A DNA stretch of 20,892 nt from Pseudomonadota bacterium (GTDB taxonomy: Bacteria > Pseudomonadota > Gammaproteobacteria > Burkholderiales > Burkholderiaceae_E), in the NCBI GenBank assembly GCA_023389175.1, contig JAEWEW010000017.1, positions 1 through 20,892 on the forward strand, in the 5' to 3' direction. The position numbers and the translations under genes were made by a program. This document shows, piece after piece, positions 1 through 8,505 of the stretch (positions are counted from its first letter, which is position 1; every line of letters begins with the position of its first letter). Below the pieces are notes generated by a model that did not search any database, was not told the origin of the DNA, and saw only the letters and a list, made by a program, of their open reading frames with translations.

Positions 1-3000
1 CGGCGATGGTAGGAGCTTCGAAGAGCACGCGCAGGGGCAGTTCGATGCCGAGCACGCGGCGTACGCGGGCCATGACCTGGGTGGCCGAGAGGGAGTGCCC
101 GCCGAGCTCGAAGAAGTCGTCGTGCACGCCGACGCGCTGGCGACCGAGGACCTCGGCCCAGATGGCGGCGAGGGTTTCCTCGAGCGGCGAGCGCGGTGCG
201 ACGAAGGAGTCGGCGGCAAGGGCGTCGTCCAGGGGCGCGGGCAGCGACTTGCGGTCGAGCTTGTCGTTGGGCAGGCGCGGCAACGCGGGCATGGCCACGA
301 TGAACGCGGGCACCATGTACTCGGGCAGGCGCGCCTTGAGGGCGGCCTTCAGGGTGGCGGGTTCGGGGTGGTCGCCCTCGACGTAGGCGACCAGGCGGCG
401 CTCGCCGGGGCGATCCTCGCGGGCGAGCACGACGCTCAGGCGCACGCCGTCGCACGCGTTCAGGGCAGCCTCGATCTCTCCGAGCTCGATGCGAAAGCCG
501 CGGATCTTGACCTGGTGGTCGGTGCGCCCGACGAAGGCGACGATGCCGTCGGGGCGCCAGCGCACGAGGTCGCCGGTGCGGTACAGGCGATCGCCAGCGA
601 CGAAAGGGCTGGGCACGAAGCGCTCGGCACTGAGCTCGGGGCGGTTCAGGTAGCCGCGTCCAACGCCGGCACCGCCGACGTAGAGCTCGCCGGCCACGCC
701 CACGGGCACGGGCTGCATCTGCGCATCGAGCACGTAGACGCGGGCGTTGCCGATCGGGCGGCCGATGGGCACCGGACCCGGAGCCTCGGCGAGTTCGGCC
801 ACGTCGATGCTGGTGGTGTCGTCGCTGGCTTCGGAGGGGCCGTAGTAGTTGCCCAAGCGCGCCGCAGGCAGGCGGCGGGCGAATTCGCGGCCAAGCTCCC
901 AGCCCAGCGGCTCGCCGCCGCTCACGACGTAGCGCAGGCTGTTGCACGCGTCCAGCCCGGGCTCGAGCAGCAGCGCGCGCAGCGCCGAGGGCACCATCTG
1001 CAGCAGGGTGACGCCGTGCGCGGCGATGACCTGCACCAGGTATTCGGGATCCTTCTCGCCGCCGGGACGGGCGAGCACCACGGGCGCGCCCACTGCCAGC
1101 GGGGCGAAGAACTCCCACACCGAAGCGTCGAAGCTGATAGAGGTCTTCTGCAGCAGGCGGTCGGCGGCGCTTAGGCCGAGCCGTTCGATGAGCCAGAAGA
1201 TATGGTTGACCACGCCGCGGTGCGGGATCATCGCGCCCTTGGGCTGACCGGTGGAGCCGGAGGTATGGATGACGTAGGCGAGGTGCTCGGGGCCGGCCAG
1301 CGGCGCAGGGCGCGCATCGGGCAGCGAGGCCGAGAGTTCGTGCCACTCCGGGCCGTCAAGGGCGATGGCCGGGGTGCGCGAGCCGACCATGCGCAGCCGC
1401 TCGAGCAGGCCGTGCTGCGTGAGCACGACCGGAGCGGCGCAGTTCTCGAGCATGAAGGCGATGCGCTCGAGCGGGTAGTCGGGGTCGATCGGGGCGTAGG
1501 CGCCGCCGGCCTTGAGGATACCCAGCATGGCCACGAGCATCTCGGGGCTTCGCTGCATGCATAGGGCGACGACGACGTCGGGGCCCACGCCGCGACGACG
1601 CAGGTGGTGGGCGAGTCGATTGGCCTGACGCTCGAGCGTGGCGTAGTCGAGCCTTTCCTGCTCGAAGACAACCGCGCAAGCATCCGGGGTGCGCTCGGCC
1701 TGCTGCTCGACGAGCTGGTGCAGCGTCAGGTGCAGCGGATAGTCGCGGGCGGTGTCGTTGAATCCCACGAGCACGTGCTCGAGCTCGCCGGCGTCCATGA
1801 GCGGGAGTTGCGAAAGCCGAGCCTGCGGATCGGCTACGATGCCCCCGATCAGGTTGCACAGGTGCCTGGCCATCCGCTCGATCGTCGACTCGTCGAACAG
1901 GTCGGCGCTGTAGGTCAGGTGCGCCCGCAGGCCTTCGGCGGTCTCGGTCATCACCAGCCACAGATCGAACTTGGCGGTGCGGGTCTCGAGTGGCTCGAGG
2001 CTCGCAGGACGGTCTCCGATCGCGAGCTCGCAGTCGGGCAGGTTCTGCAGGACGAACGCGACCTGGTAGAGGGGATTTCGGTCGATCTCGCGATCCGGAT
2101 TGAGGTGCCGGACCAGCACGTCGAAGGGCAGGTCCTGGTGTGCGTACGCCTCCAGCGAATGCTGGCGCACGCGCGCCAGCAACTCCACGAAGGACGGATC
2201 GCCCGACAAGTCGGTGCGCATCACCAGTGCGTTGACGAAGAAGCCGACCAGCTTCTCCAGGTCGGGGTGTCCTCGGCCGGCCACCGAGGTGCCGACCGCG
2301 ATGTCGGTCTGGCCGCTGTAGCGCATCAGCAGCGTCTGGAAGGCGGCCAGCAGCGTCATGTAAAGCGTCGCGCTCGCGCCACTGGCGATCGCCTTCAAGC
2401 CTGCGAGCTCGCGGGCACCGATGTCGAAAGTGAGCGCTCCACCCCGATGCTCGGCCCGCCCTGGGCGGGGGCGGTCGTGCGGCAGCGCTATAGGCTCGAC
2501 GCCCGTGAGACGCGCTTTCCAGTATTCGAGCGACCGGCGCATGGCGCCTTCGTTGGACTGGCTGCGCTGCCAACAGGCGAAGCGGCCGAACGTAGCGGGC
2601 AACGGCGGCAACTCGGCCGGCGAGCCGCTTTCGAATCCGCGGTAGAGCGCAGCGAGCTCGCGTGCGATCACCGATCTCGACCACCCGTCGGAGACTATGT
2701 GATGCACGATGACCAGCAGCGCATACTCGACGTTCCCCAGGCGATAGAGGCGCGCACGCACCAGCGGCGCACGCGCGAGGTCAAAGGGTTCGAGCGCCCG
2801 CTCCCGCATCCGGTGTGCGAGTTCTTCTTCACGGGCTTCGGCGGCCAGTTCCCGCAGGTCTTCAATCTGCAAGGCGATCGTTGCGTCGGGCGCTACCCGC
2901 TGGCGCGGCTCCCCTTCAACGTCGATGAATGCGGTGCGCAGCGAGTCGTGGCGCTCGATCAGGGCCTGCAGGCTGCGCTGCAGCGTCTCGGGATGAACGC

Positions 3001-3265
3001 CGATCAGCCGCGCCTTCAGCGCAATGTTCCATGCCCCGTTGGGCCCGGCCAACTGGTCGAGGAACCACAGTGCTTCCTGAGAGTAAGAGAGCGGCGCAGG
3101 CTCGCTGTCGGTCGCGTTCCCGACGGCTGACTGGACCGCGCCGGGCCAGCCGGCGCCGCTGCCTGCCTTGGCGCGCGCCAGCCGTTGCGCGAGCAACTGC
3201 CGGCGTAGCGCCGCCTTCGCAGGTTCACCATTCTCCGGTAGCGGGTCGTGCGGCGGCGCGCTCAT
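1..3265 (-). CDS. Nonribosomal peptide synthetase, C-A-PCP module (3' end outside window)
   Basis: This is a modular enzyme that selects, activates and condenses an amino acid on a carrier protein; 1,088 codons are visible and the frame is open to the window edge. After a ~58-residue N-terminal extension, the condensation domain shows PLSYSQEALWF (from ~59), the catalytic HHIVSDG (His188, His189, Asp193) and a VGTSVAGR motif. The adenylation domain (~505-1005) shows HTSGSTGQPKG (from ~667), FDASVWEFF, NYYGPSEA, YRTGDL, GRTDHQVKIRGFR and NDKLDRK. The carrier domain has LGGHS with the phosphopantetheine Ser at 1058. HHIVSDGWS resembles LCL-type condensation domains, so this subunit probably accepts an upstream peptidyl or acyl chain. 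By hand alignment to GrsA the specificity code reads about D-A-W-Q-V-G-Y-D-D, which I cannot match to a known substrate. The ATG at 3265 is the first start in frame; its Shine-Dalgarno is weak. Product unknown. Confidence 0.93.
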   Translation of the reverse strand, partial: MSAPPHDPLPENGEPAKAALRRQLLAQRLARAKAGSGAGWPGAVQSAVGNATDSEPAPLSYSQEALWFLDQLAGPNGAWNIALKARLIGVHPETLQRSLQALIERHDSLRTAFIDVEGEPRQRVAPDATIALQIEDLRELAAEAREEELAHRMRERALEPFDLARAPLVRARLYRLGNVEYALLVIVHHIVSDGWSRSVIARELAALYRGFESGSPAELPPLPATFGRFACWQRSQSNEGAMRRSLEYWKARLTGVEPIALPHDRPRPGRAEHRGGALTFDIGARELAGLKAIASGASATLYMTLLAAFQTLLMRYSGQTDIAVGTSVAGRGHPDLEKLVGFFVNALVMRTDLSGDPSFVELLARVRQHSLEAYAHQDLPFDVLVRHLNPDREIDRNPLYQVAFVLQNLPDCELAIGDRPASLEPLETRTAKFDLWLVMTETAEGLRAHLTYSADLFDESTIERMARHLCNLIGGIVADPQARLSQLPLMDAGELEHVLVGFNDTARDYPLHLTLHQLVEQQAERTPDACAVVFEQERLDYATLERQANRLAHHLRRRGVGPDVVVALCMQRSPEMLVAMLGILKAGGAYAPIDPDYPLERIAFMLENCAAPVVLTQHGLLERLRMVGSRTPAIALDGPEWHELSASLPDARPAPLAGPEHLAYVIHTSGSTGQPKGAMIPHRGVVNHIFWLIERLGLSAADRLLQKTSISFDASVWEFFAPLAVGAPVVLARPGGEKDPEYLVQVIAAHGVTLLQMVPSALRALLLEPGLDACNSLRYVVSGGEPLGWELGREFARRLPAARLGNYYGPSEASDDTTSIDVAELAEAPGPVPIGRPIGNARVYVLDAQMQPVPVGVAGELYVGGAGVGRGYLNRPELSAERFVPSPFVAGDRLYRTGDLVRWRPDGIVAFVGRTDHQVKIRGFRIELGEIEAALNACDGVRLSVVLAREDRPGERRLVAYVEGDHPEPATLKAALKARLPEYMVPAFIVAMPALPRLPNDKLDRKSLPAPLDDALAADSFVAPRSPLEETLAAIWAEVLGRQRVGVHDDFFELGGHSLSATQVMARVRRVLGIELPLRVLFEAPTIA

Positions 3266-3435
3266 TCGTCTGGTCCCATCTGTCAAGTCTCACCCTCTGC
3301 AGTGACCGCGAGAGGATCGTCTGAAATTACCATCGCAGTCTGTGACGGACTTCCCGCATACGGGCGAAAGGTCCGCACGCATCGACCGGCGGTGCGCCAC
3401 AATGCGGTCCTGGCGTCAAGCAACTGAAGGCGCGG

Positions 3436-3470
3436 TCGAGGAGCGAGGGTCGCGATCGAGGAGCGAGGGT
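3436..3470. repeat. Two 15-bp direct repeats, period 20
   Basis: TCGAGGAGCGAGGGT occurs exactly at 3436-3450 and again at 3456-3470, just upstream of the flippase start at 3492. It lies in the NRPS/flippase divergent spacer (3266-3491), which otherwise holds no gene I can support. It may be a tandem protein-binding site or a replication-slippage duplication. Confidence 0.75.
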
Positions 3471-3491
3471 GATCGTGGAGGGATTTCGACG

Positions 3492-4973
3492 GTGAGGCCG
3501 GGCATCCTCATGAGGGGCGCTGCCTGGACCGCGGCTGGCCGATTTTTCGAGTTCGCCGTCGGGCTCGCGGCGGTGGCACTGATCGCGCGCTGGGTCGGTC
3601 CGGCAGCGTATGGCGTGTTCTCGCTGTCGTATGTGGTCGTCGGCCTGGTCGAGATCGTCGTGGCCGATGGGCCGGGTGATGCGCTGGCGCAGCGCCGCGA
3701 ATTGAAGACCGGACACTGCAATGCGACCTTCGTCGGCGCGGTTGCGGTCGCGCTCGTCGGGTGGGCTGCCATCGCGGCCGGCGCCGCAGGTATCGCAGAG
3801 TTGCTGGCCGGCGGCGACGCACTGGCGGAAATTCTGCCGTTGCGAGCGGCGACCCTGCCGCTCGGCGCGCTAGCGGTAGTGCCGGCGGCGCTGCTGATCC
3901 GGAATCAGCGCCTGAAGTCGCTGGCTGGCGCGCGAGCGACGGCAGGCACGCTGGCAGGTCTCGTCGGAATCGGCGCCGCGTGGTGGGGTGCCGGTCTGTG
4001 GAGTCTCGTCGCAATGGAGCTGGTGCGGCAAGCTGCAGGAGCCGTGCTGGTGTTGTGGCTCGCCCGCTGGCGGCCCGGCCTGCGCGCGAGTCGTCGCGAT
4101 GCGGCCGACCTCTTTGGCTACAACATGAGTACCTGGGGCGCGCTCGGCCTGGGCCACGCCAACAGCCAGGTGCCGCGATTGCTGATCGCCTCGGCGCTCG
4201 GCACCGAAGCGCTGGGGCTCTATGCGCTTGCCGAGCGGGTCTACGATCAGGTGTTCTCGCTGCTGATGGCGCCCATGTACCAGGTGCTGATGCCAGGCAT
4301 CGCGCGGGTGCAGACCGACCGCGAGGTGGCGCGGCGGCTTACGGCGTCGATGATGCGCGTAATGGCGTCGATCGCAAGCCCGATCTACCTCGGACTGGCG
4401 GCGGTGGCGGGACTGCTGGTGCCCCTTGTGTTTGGTGAGGTGTGGATCGAATCGGTGCCGATCATCCAGTTGATGATGTTGCTTGGACTGCGGTCTTCAA
4501 TGACCATCGTGCAGATGTCGGTGGTACGCGGCATGGGCCGCACAGACTGGCACCTGTGGGCCGCGATGCTGGGCTTCGCGCTGACGCTCCTGCTGGTAAA
4601 CGCGGCGCTCGGATATGGCCTTCTCGCGGTGACCGCGGCGATCGCGGTCCGGTCGGTCCTGATGTGGGTGCCGTATGCCTGGTTTGTCCGCCAGCTGACC
4701 GGCCTGACGCCCGGACAGCAGAGCCGAGCGGTTGCCGGACCCGGGTTCGCGGCGTTGGCGATGGCGGCGATCACGGCCGGTTACGTTGCCTGGATCGGTG
4801 CATCGATCCCGGTGGCCGGCGCGCTTGGCGCTGCGGTACTGCTCGGCGTCACCGCCTACTATCTGCTGCTGCACCTTTTTGCTCCGGACGCTGCAGTCTT
4901 CGCGAGGTCGGTAATCGGGATGCTCGCGCGCCGCGATGTCGATTCGCTGCGCAGGCTGTTCGCCGGGGGCTGA
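3492..4973 (+). CDS. Polysaccharide/oligosaccharide flippase (MOP superfamily, Wzx-like)
   Basis: This is an integral inner-membrane protein of 493 aa, nearly entirely alternating hydrophobic segments (about 12-14 by eye). It starts with RGAAWTAAGRFFEF and RWVGPAAYGVFSLSYVVVG, typical of the Polysacc_synt/LPS biosynthesis protein family that flips lipid-linked glycans across the membrane. The open frame extends upstream to 3342, but that extension is hydrophilic, Arg-rich and unlike the family. The GTG at 3492 has GGAGGG at 3477-3482 with 9-nt spacing, so I chose it; ATG 3510 is the next option. The gene is divergent from the NRPS gene. That suggests, but does not show, a shared surface-polysaccharide or glycopeptide locus; no glycosyltransferase is visible here. 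The exact substrate is unknown. Confidence 0.85.
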   Translation: MRPGILMRGAAWTAAGRFFEFAVGLAAVALIARWVGPAAYGVFSLSYVVVGLVEIVVADGPGDALAQRRELKTGHCNATFVGAVAVALVGWAAIAAGAAGIAELLAGGDALAEILPLRAATLPLGALAVVPAALLIRNQRLKSLAGARATAGTLAGLVGIGAAWWGAGLWSLVAMELVRQAAGAVLVLWLARWRPGLRASRRDAADLFGYNMSTWGALGLGHANSQVPRLLIASALGTEALGLYALAERVYDQVFSLLMAPMYQVLMPGIARVQTDREVARRLTASMMRVMASIASPIYLGLAAVAGLLVPLVFGEVWIESVPIIQLMMLLGLRSSMTIVQMSVVRGMGRTDWHLWAAMLGFALTLLLVNAALGYGLLAVTAAIAVRSVLMWVPYAWFVRQLTGLTPGQQSRAVAGPGFAALAMAAITAGYVAWIGASIPVAGALGAAVLLGVTAYYLLLHLFAPDAAVFARSVIGMLARRDVDSLRRLFAGG

Positions 4974-5015
4974 GCAGGTGCGAGGCGCTGCCGGAGACGC
5001 CACAGAGGAGCCCGG

Positions 5016-5110
5016 ATGAGCGCGCACCGGATCGCGGTAATCGCACCGGATCGCGGTAGTATCAGGTGACGGCATCGGCAAGGAAGTGATGCCGAAGGCC
5101 TGCGCGTGCT
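5016..5110 (+). pseudogene. 5' remnant of a tartrate/D-malate/isopropylmalate dehydrogenase-like gene
   Basis: ATG 5016 reads MSAHRIAVI, then the frame is wrecked by a 17-nt tandem duplication and meets TGA at 5067-5069. A second frame (from ~5062) continues with SGDGIGKEVMP. A further one-base shift (CCGAAGGCCTG where CCGGAAGGCCTG would read PEGL) leads to LRVLGAVAR. Stitched together this is the N-terminus of the decarboxylating dehydrogenase family of DmlA/LeuB (HRIAVIPGDGIGKEVMPEG-like). Only about 30 codons survive and no downstream catalytic part is present, so it is a dead fragment. The family call rests on the PGDGIGKEV block; the exact member is uncertain. Confidence 0.8.
5023..5058 (+). 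repeat. 17-nt tandem duplication inside the dehydrogenase remnant
   Basis: CGCACCGGATCGCGGTA occurs at 5023-5039 and at 5042-5058 (offset 19 nt). It duplicates codons for HRIAV and breaks the reading frame because 19 is not a multiple of three. It looks like slippage in a gene no longer under selection. Confidence 0.9.
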
Positions 5111-5285
5111 CGGGGCGGTGGCGCGCGGCATCGTCTTTCCGCCTGTGCCGGCGTTCTACACCGGCGCTACCATCGTCGACGACCTGGTGAACGTTACCGT
5201 CGGCCGCGTGCTGGACCTGTTCGGCATCCGATCGCCGCGCCTCTCGCGCTGGGACGGCATGCGCAGCGCCGGCAGCAAGGTATCC
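5106..5285 (+). pseudogene. 3' remnant of ubiX-like flavin prenyltransferase
   Basis: The frame starting at GTG 5106 encodes GIVFPPVPAFYTG, then DDLVNVTVGRVLDLFGI and RWDGMR. This matches the C-terminal ~50 residues of UbiX/Pad1 flavin prenyltransferases (the conserved PPVPAFY block and the terminal helix VxRVLDxFxI). Everything N-terminal (the FMN-binding GASGA region and the catalytic residues) is missing; instead the frame is joined to the dehydrogenase-like remnant. UbiX normally makes prenylated FMN for UbiD-type decarboxylases. This piece cannot do so. The frame is open to ~5336 and overlaps the start of the next gene, but residues after SAGSK no longer look like UbiX. Confidence 0.85.
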
Positions 5286-5316
5286 CCGTCATGCAAACCA
5301 AGCCGGAAACCCAAAC

Positions 5317-6939
5317 GTGAAGCTCAACTGGGATAACTCGTATCCATCGGCACGACTGCCGGTCTTCGGCCGCAATGCGGTCGCCACCTCGCATCCGCTC
5401 GCGGCTCAGGCGGGCTTGCGCATGTTGCTGGATGGCGGCAACGCGGCAGACGCGGCCATCGCCGCCGCGGCTGTGATGACGATCGTCGAGCCGGTCAGCA
5501 ACGGGCTCGGGTCGGATGCCTTCTGCATCCTGTGGGACGGCAAGCAGCTTCACGGCCTCAACTCGTCAGGGCGGGCGCCCGCAGCCTGGACCCCGGAATG
5601 GTTCCGCGGACGTCACGGCGAAGGCCGGCCGCGCCCGCCGCAGCGCGGCTGGGACTCGGTCACGGTTCCCGGTGCGGTCGCCTCCTGGAAGGCCCTGAGC
5701 GATCGCTTCGGGCGCCTGCCCTTCGCCGACCTGCTCGCGCCGGCCATCGCGATCGCCGAGCGCGGCTATGCGGTGCCGATCGTCGTGCAGCAGAAGTGGG
5801 AAGCGGCCGCGGGCGAGGCGGACCTGGTGTCGCAACCCGGCTTTCGGGAGGCATTCCTGCCGCGCGGACGCGCGCCCCGCGTCGGCGAGCGCTTCGCGTT
5901 TCCCGACGCCGCGCGCAGCCTCGCGCTGATCGCGGAGAGCGGCGGCGAGGCCTTCTACCGCGGCGAGATCGCGGAGGCGATCGCGCGGCATGCGCGCGAG
6001 AGCGGCGGCGCGATGACCGCGGCGGACCTCGCCGCCTTCCAGCCGGAATGGGTCGCGCCGATCGGGGTGGACTATCGCGGCTACATCGTGCACGAGATAC
6101 CGCCGAACGGCCAGGGCATCGCCGCGCTGATGGCGCTCGGCATTCTCGAGAACTTCGATCTCGCCTCGCTGCCCGTGGACGGCGTCGAGTCGCAGCATCT
6201 GCAGATCGAGGCGATGAAGCTCGCCTTCGCGGATGTCTACCGGCACGTGGCCGAGCCGTCCGCGATGACGGTCACGGCGGCGCAGCTGCTGGATCCCGGC
6301 TATCTCGCCGAACGGGCGAAGCGCATCGATCGGCGCAGGGCTCAGGACTTCCAGGCCGGCAATCCGGCGACCGGCGGCACCATCTACCTCACCGCGGCCG
6401 ACGAGCGCGGCATGATGGTGAGCTTCATCCAGAGCAACTACCAGGGGTTCGGATCCGGCGTGGTCGTGCCGGGCTACGGCATCTCCATGCAGAACCGCGG
6501 GTTCGGTTTCTCGCTGGATCCGAGGAGCCCGAACGTGGTGGCGCCCGGCAAGCGGCCGTTCCACACCATCATCCCGGCATTCCTCACGCGCGACGGCGCG
6601 CCGGTGATGAGCTTCGGCGTCATGGGCGGAAACATGCAGCCCCAGGGCCACCTGCAGACCGTCGTGCGGATGGTGGACTACCAGCAGCAACCGCAGGCCG
6701 CCTGCGATGCGCCGCGCTGGCGGTTCAACGCCGGCGTGGAGATCAACGTGGAGGCGCAGATGGGCGCCGAAACCGTCGTCGGCCTGACGGCGCTGGGGCA
6801 CCGCGCCGTCGTGCTGCGCGACAGCTACCAGGACTTCGGCGCCGGCCAGTTCATCCTGCGGCTCGGCGCGGACGCCGCCGAGGACGGCTACGTGATCGCG
6901 AGCGATCCGCGTCGCGACGGGCTCGCCGCCGCCTTCTAG
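5317..6939 (+). CDS. Gamma-glutamyltransferase family protein (Ntn hydrolase)
   Basis: This is a 540-aa enzyme of the gamma-glutamyltranspeptidase family, which cleaves gamma-glutamyl or related acyl-amide bonds after self-processing at a Thr. The N-terminal block NAVATSHPLAAQAGLRML and DGGNAADAAIAAAAV is diagnostic. The predicted processing site and nucleophile is Thr355 in GGTIYLT, followed by SFIQSNYQGFGSG, a pattern seen in the YwrD-like branch, not in classical Ggt. GVMGGNMQPQGH and CDAPRWR follow in the small subunit. No signal peptide is visible, so it is probably cytoplasmic, unlike classical periplasmic Ggt. The start is GTG 5317: it gives the family's usual N-terminus, but lies in the ubiX debris with a poor Shine-Dalgarno. 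Substrate unknown. Confidence 0.9.
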   Translation: MKLNWDNSYPSARLPVFGRNAVATSHPLAAQAGLRMLLDGGNAADAAIAAAAVMTIVEPVSNGLGSDAFCILWDGKQLHGLNSSGRAPAAWTPEWFRGRHGEGRPRPPQRGWDSVTVPGAVASWKALSDRFGRLPFADLLAPAIAIAERGYAVPIVVQQKWEAAAGEADLVSQPGFREAFLPRGRAPRVGERFAFPDAARSLALIAESGGEAFYRGEIAEAIARHARESGGAMTAADLAAFQPEWVAPIGVDYRGYIVHEIPPNGQGIAALMALGILENFDLASLPVDGVESQHLQIEAMKLAFADVYRHVAEPSAMTVTAAQLLDPGYLAERAKRIDRRRAQDFQAGNPATGGTIYLTAADERGMMVSFIQSNYQGFGSGVVVPGYGISMQNRGFGFSLDPRSPNVVAPGKRPFHTIIPAFLTRDGAPVMSFGVMGGNMQPQGHLQTVVRMVDYQQQPQAACDAPRWRFNAGVEINVEAQMGAETVVGLTALGHRAVVLRDSYQDFGAGQFILRLGADAAEDGYVIASDPRRDGLAAAF

Positions 6940-6968
6940 GCGGGCGGAGCGCACGCGAGGCGTTGGCC

Positions 6969-8414
6969 CTACTTCGGGGTTGGCGTCGCCGTTCCCGGTC
7001 GATCGGCCGCCTTCGCGAGAATGGCCGCAGTCTGGGCCTGTGTCGGAGGCCCTTCGTTGACGCTGATGCTTTGGATCGACTTGTCGACCTCGGGGAGCGC
7101 TTTCCCGTCCATCGTCATGCGCTGCCGGGTGCGGTGCGGCACCCGCATGGGGCCGGCGTTTCGGTAATCGGAGGTCTCGCGGTCGATGACCATGCGCTGG
7201 AAGCCGTTCGTACCCAGGGCGCGGACCGTCACCCTGATACGGACCATGCGTGAAAAATCGTGCTTGTGCCTGCCCCAGCTCATTCTGCCATCTTCGGCTA
7301 TCCAAACCTCCCCTTCTTCCAGCGTATGCGTCACCCCCCGGTATTCGAAGTCGGTCGGCACGTCTCGCGTGTATACAAGGCACCGAACGGCATCCGCCGG
7401 CAGGCTCGCTTTCTTCACGATGACAGGGGACCGATGATCTATAACGAAGTATTCATACGGATGATATGCATGCGACGGATAATCAAACGCAATTTCAAGG
7501 GGTGGCTTCTCACGGTAGAAACGCTGCTCCGGTGTTCCACGATTCATAAAGTAGATGCCATACATCGCATAGACGATCTCACGCCTATTCCAGTCCTCCA
7601 AGTGCCTCTGCCCTTCCAGTCGCGTGTTGAAGAGCTCCAGGACCTCGGAGATCAGGCCCACTTGATCGTCAACGGTATCGTTCGCGTCCTCTTGCGCCTG
7701 CCCGGTGACATCGGACTGGACCTTGCGCAACACGTCCGCCATGCCGGAGCTCGCGCCCTCGACGAGCCCGGATCCGGACCCTTTGCCCAGCGCGTCGAGG
7801 CCTGACGCCAGCGCGCCGAGAAACGCCATCGGGTTCGCCATCGCTTCGGCACCCGCCTTCGCATCGGCCGTTTTGGCCGCCGCGGCGTTTGCCGTGGCCT
7901 CCCTCTGGGCGAGCTCGCTCGGCGGCACCTGCCTGAAGTACGTGCGAGGCCCGGCCGCCGCCGGCGTGTCGGCCGGGCCGGCGTCTTTTGCCGTCTTGCC
8001 CGCACCAGCCTTGCTCGCACCGGACTTGCTCGCCGAGGCCCCCCCCGACCGGCCACCGTGCACCTTCTCGTAGTACACGACGGACGGCAGCGGTGAGATG
8101 TTGATCTTCTCGACCACAAGATAGTTGTCGACGCTGGCGATGCTCGCCTCGTAGGCCGCTCGCATGTTCGCCAGCACCCGGGCTGGATCCAGGTCCGCTG
8201 CCGAAGAGCTCCGTCCGGCATCGGGCTGCCGACGCTTGCCAGCGCTCGTGCAGTCGCATTCGGCCGCCGCCTGGAGTGGATCGGCGCGGCACTGGGCAAC
8301 GCAGTCGACCGCCGCGGGCCGCTCCGCGCCGCGTGACTGCGCCCAGGAGAGATGCACCGTGGCAAGCGAGGCGATCGCTGCCAGCGCGATAGACCAAAAC
8401 CGTCGAGAACGCAT
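6969..8414 (-). CDS. Secreted protein of unknown function with N-terminal Cys cluster
   Basis: A 481-aa protein I do not recognise. Residues 1-25 form a Sec signal peptide (basic start, hydrophobic stretch, SWA before Gln26), so it is exported to the periplasm or beyond. The mature N-terminus carries Cys38, Cys42, Cys53 and Cys55 (C-x3-C-x10-C-x-C). A low-complexity Ala/Gly/Lys/Ser region (~125-200) follows, then a folded-looking C-terminal half rich in Tyr and His (YAMYGIYFMNRG, HAYHPYEYF). The segment RETSDYRNAGPMRVPHR faintly recalls LolA/LppX-like beta folds; this is only a guess. The start ATG 8414 is firm: GAGGAGG sits 5 nt upstream (8420-8426). The stretch around 7430-7600 is visibly richer in A/T than its neighbours. 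Convergent with the GGT-family gene, 29 bp away. Confidence 0.8.
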   Translation of the reverse strand: MRSRRFWSIALAAIASLATVHLSWAQSRGAERPAAVDCVAQCRADPLQAAAECDCTSAGKRRQPDAGRSSSAADLDPARVLANMRAAYEASIASVDNYLVVEKINISPLPSVVYYEKVHGGRSGGASASKSGASKAGAGKTAKDAGPADTPAAAGPRTYFRQVPPSELAQREATANAAAAKTADAKAGAEAMANPMAFLGALASGLDALGKGSGSGLVEGASSGMADVLRKVQSDVTGQAQEDANDTVDDQVGLISEVLELFNTRLEGQRHLEDWNRREIVYAMYGIYFMNRGTPEQRFYREKPPLEIAFDYPSHAYHPYEYFVIDHRSPVIVKKASLPADAVRCLVYTRDVPTDFEYRGVTHTLEEGEVWIAEDGRMSWGRHKHDFSRMVRIRVTVRALGTNGFQRMVIDRETSDYRNAGPMRVPHRTRQRMTMDGKALPEVDKSIQSISVNEGPPTQAQTAAILAKAADRPGTATPTPK

Positions 8415-8505
8415 CCGGGCCTCCTCAGGTAACAGGTCTGCTGGCGCAGCCTACCGCACTGGCAAGCGCGCTGGCAACCCGACCGGAGGAGGAGCGTCTG
8501 CCGGG

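Noticed and set aside
1604..3130. 508-aa open frame on the + strand
   Set aside because: It is antisense to the NRPS condensation/adenylation domains, whose motifs are all intact on the other strand.
3281..3286. TTGACA on the - strand upstream of the NRPS gene, as a -35
   Set aside because: A -10 at 17 nt would fall on the start codon region, and no TATAAT-like sequence is there.
5106..5336. A 76-aa gene as an independent small protein
   Set aside because: It is a UbiX C-terminal tail fused to a frameshifted dehydrogenase start, and overlaps the next gene's start.
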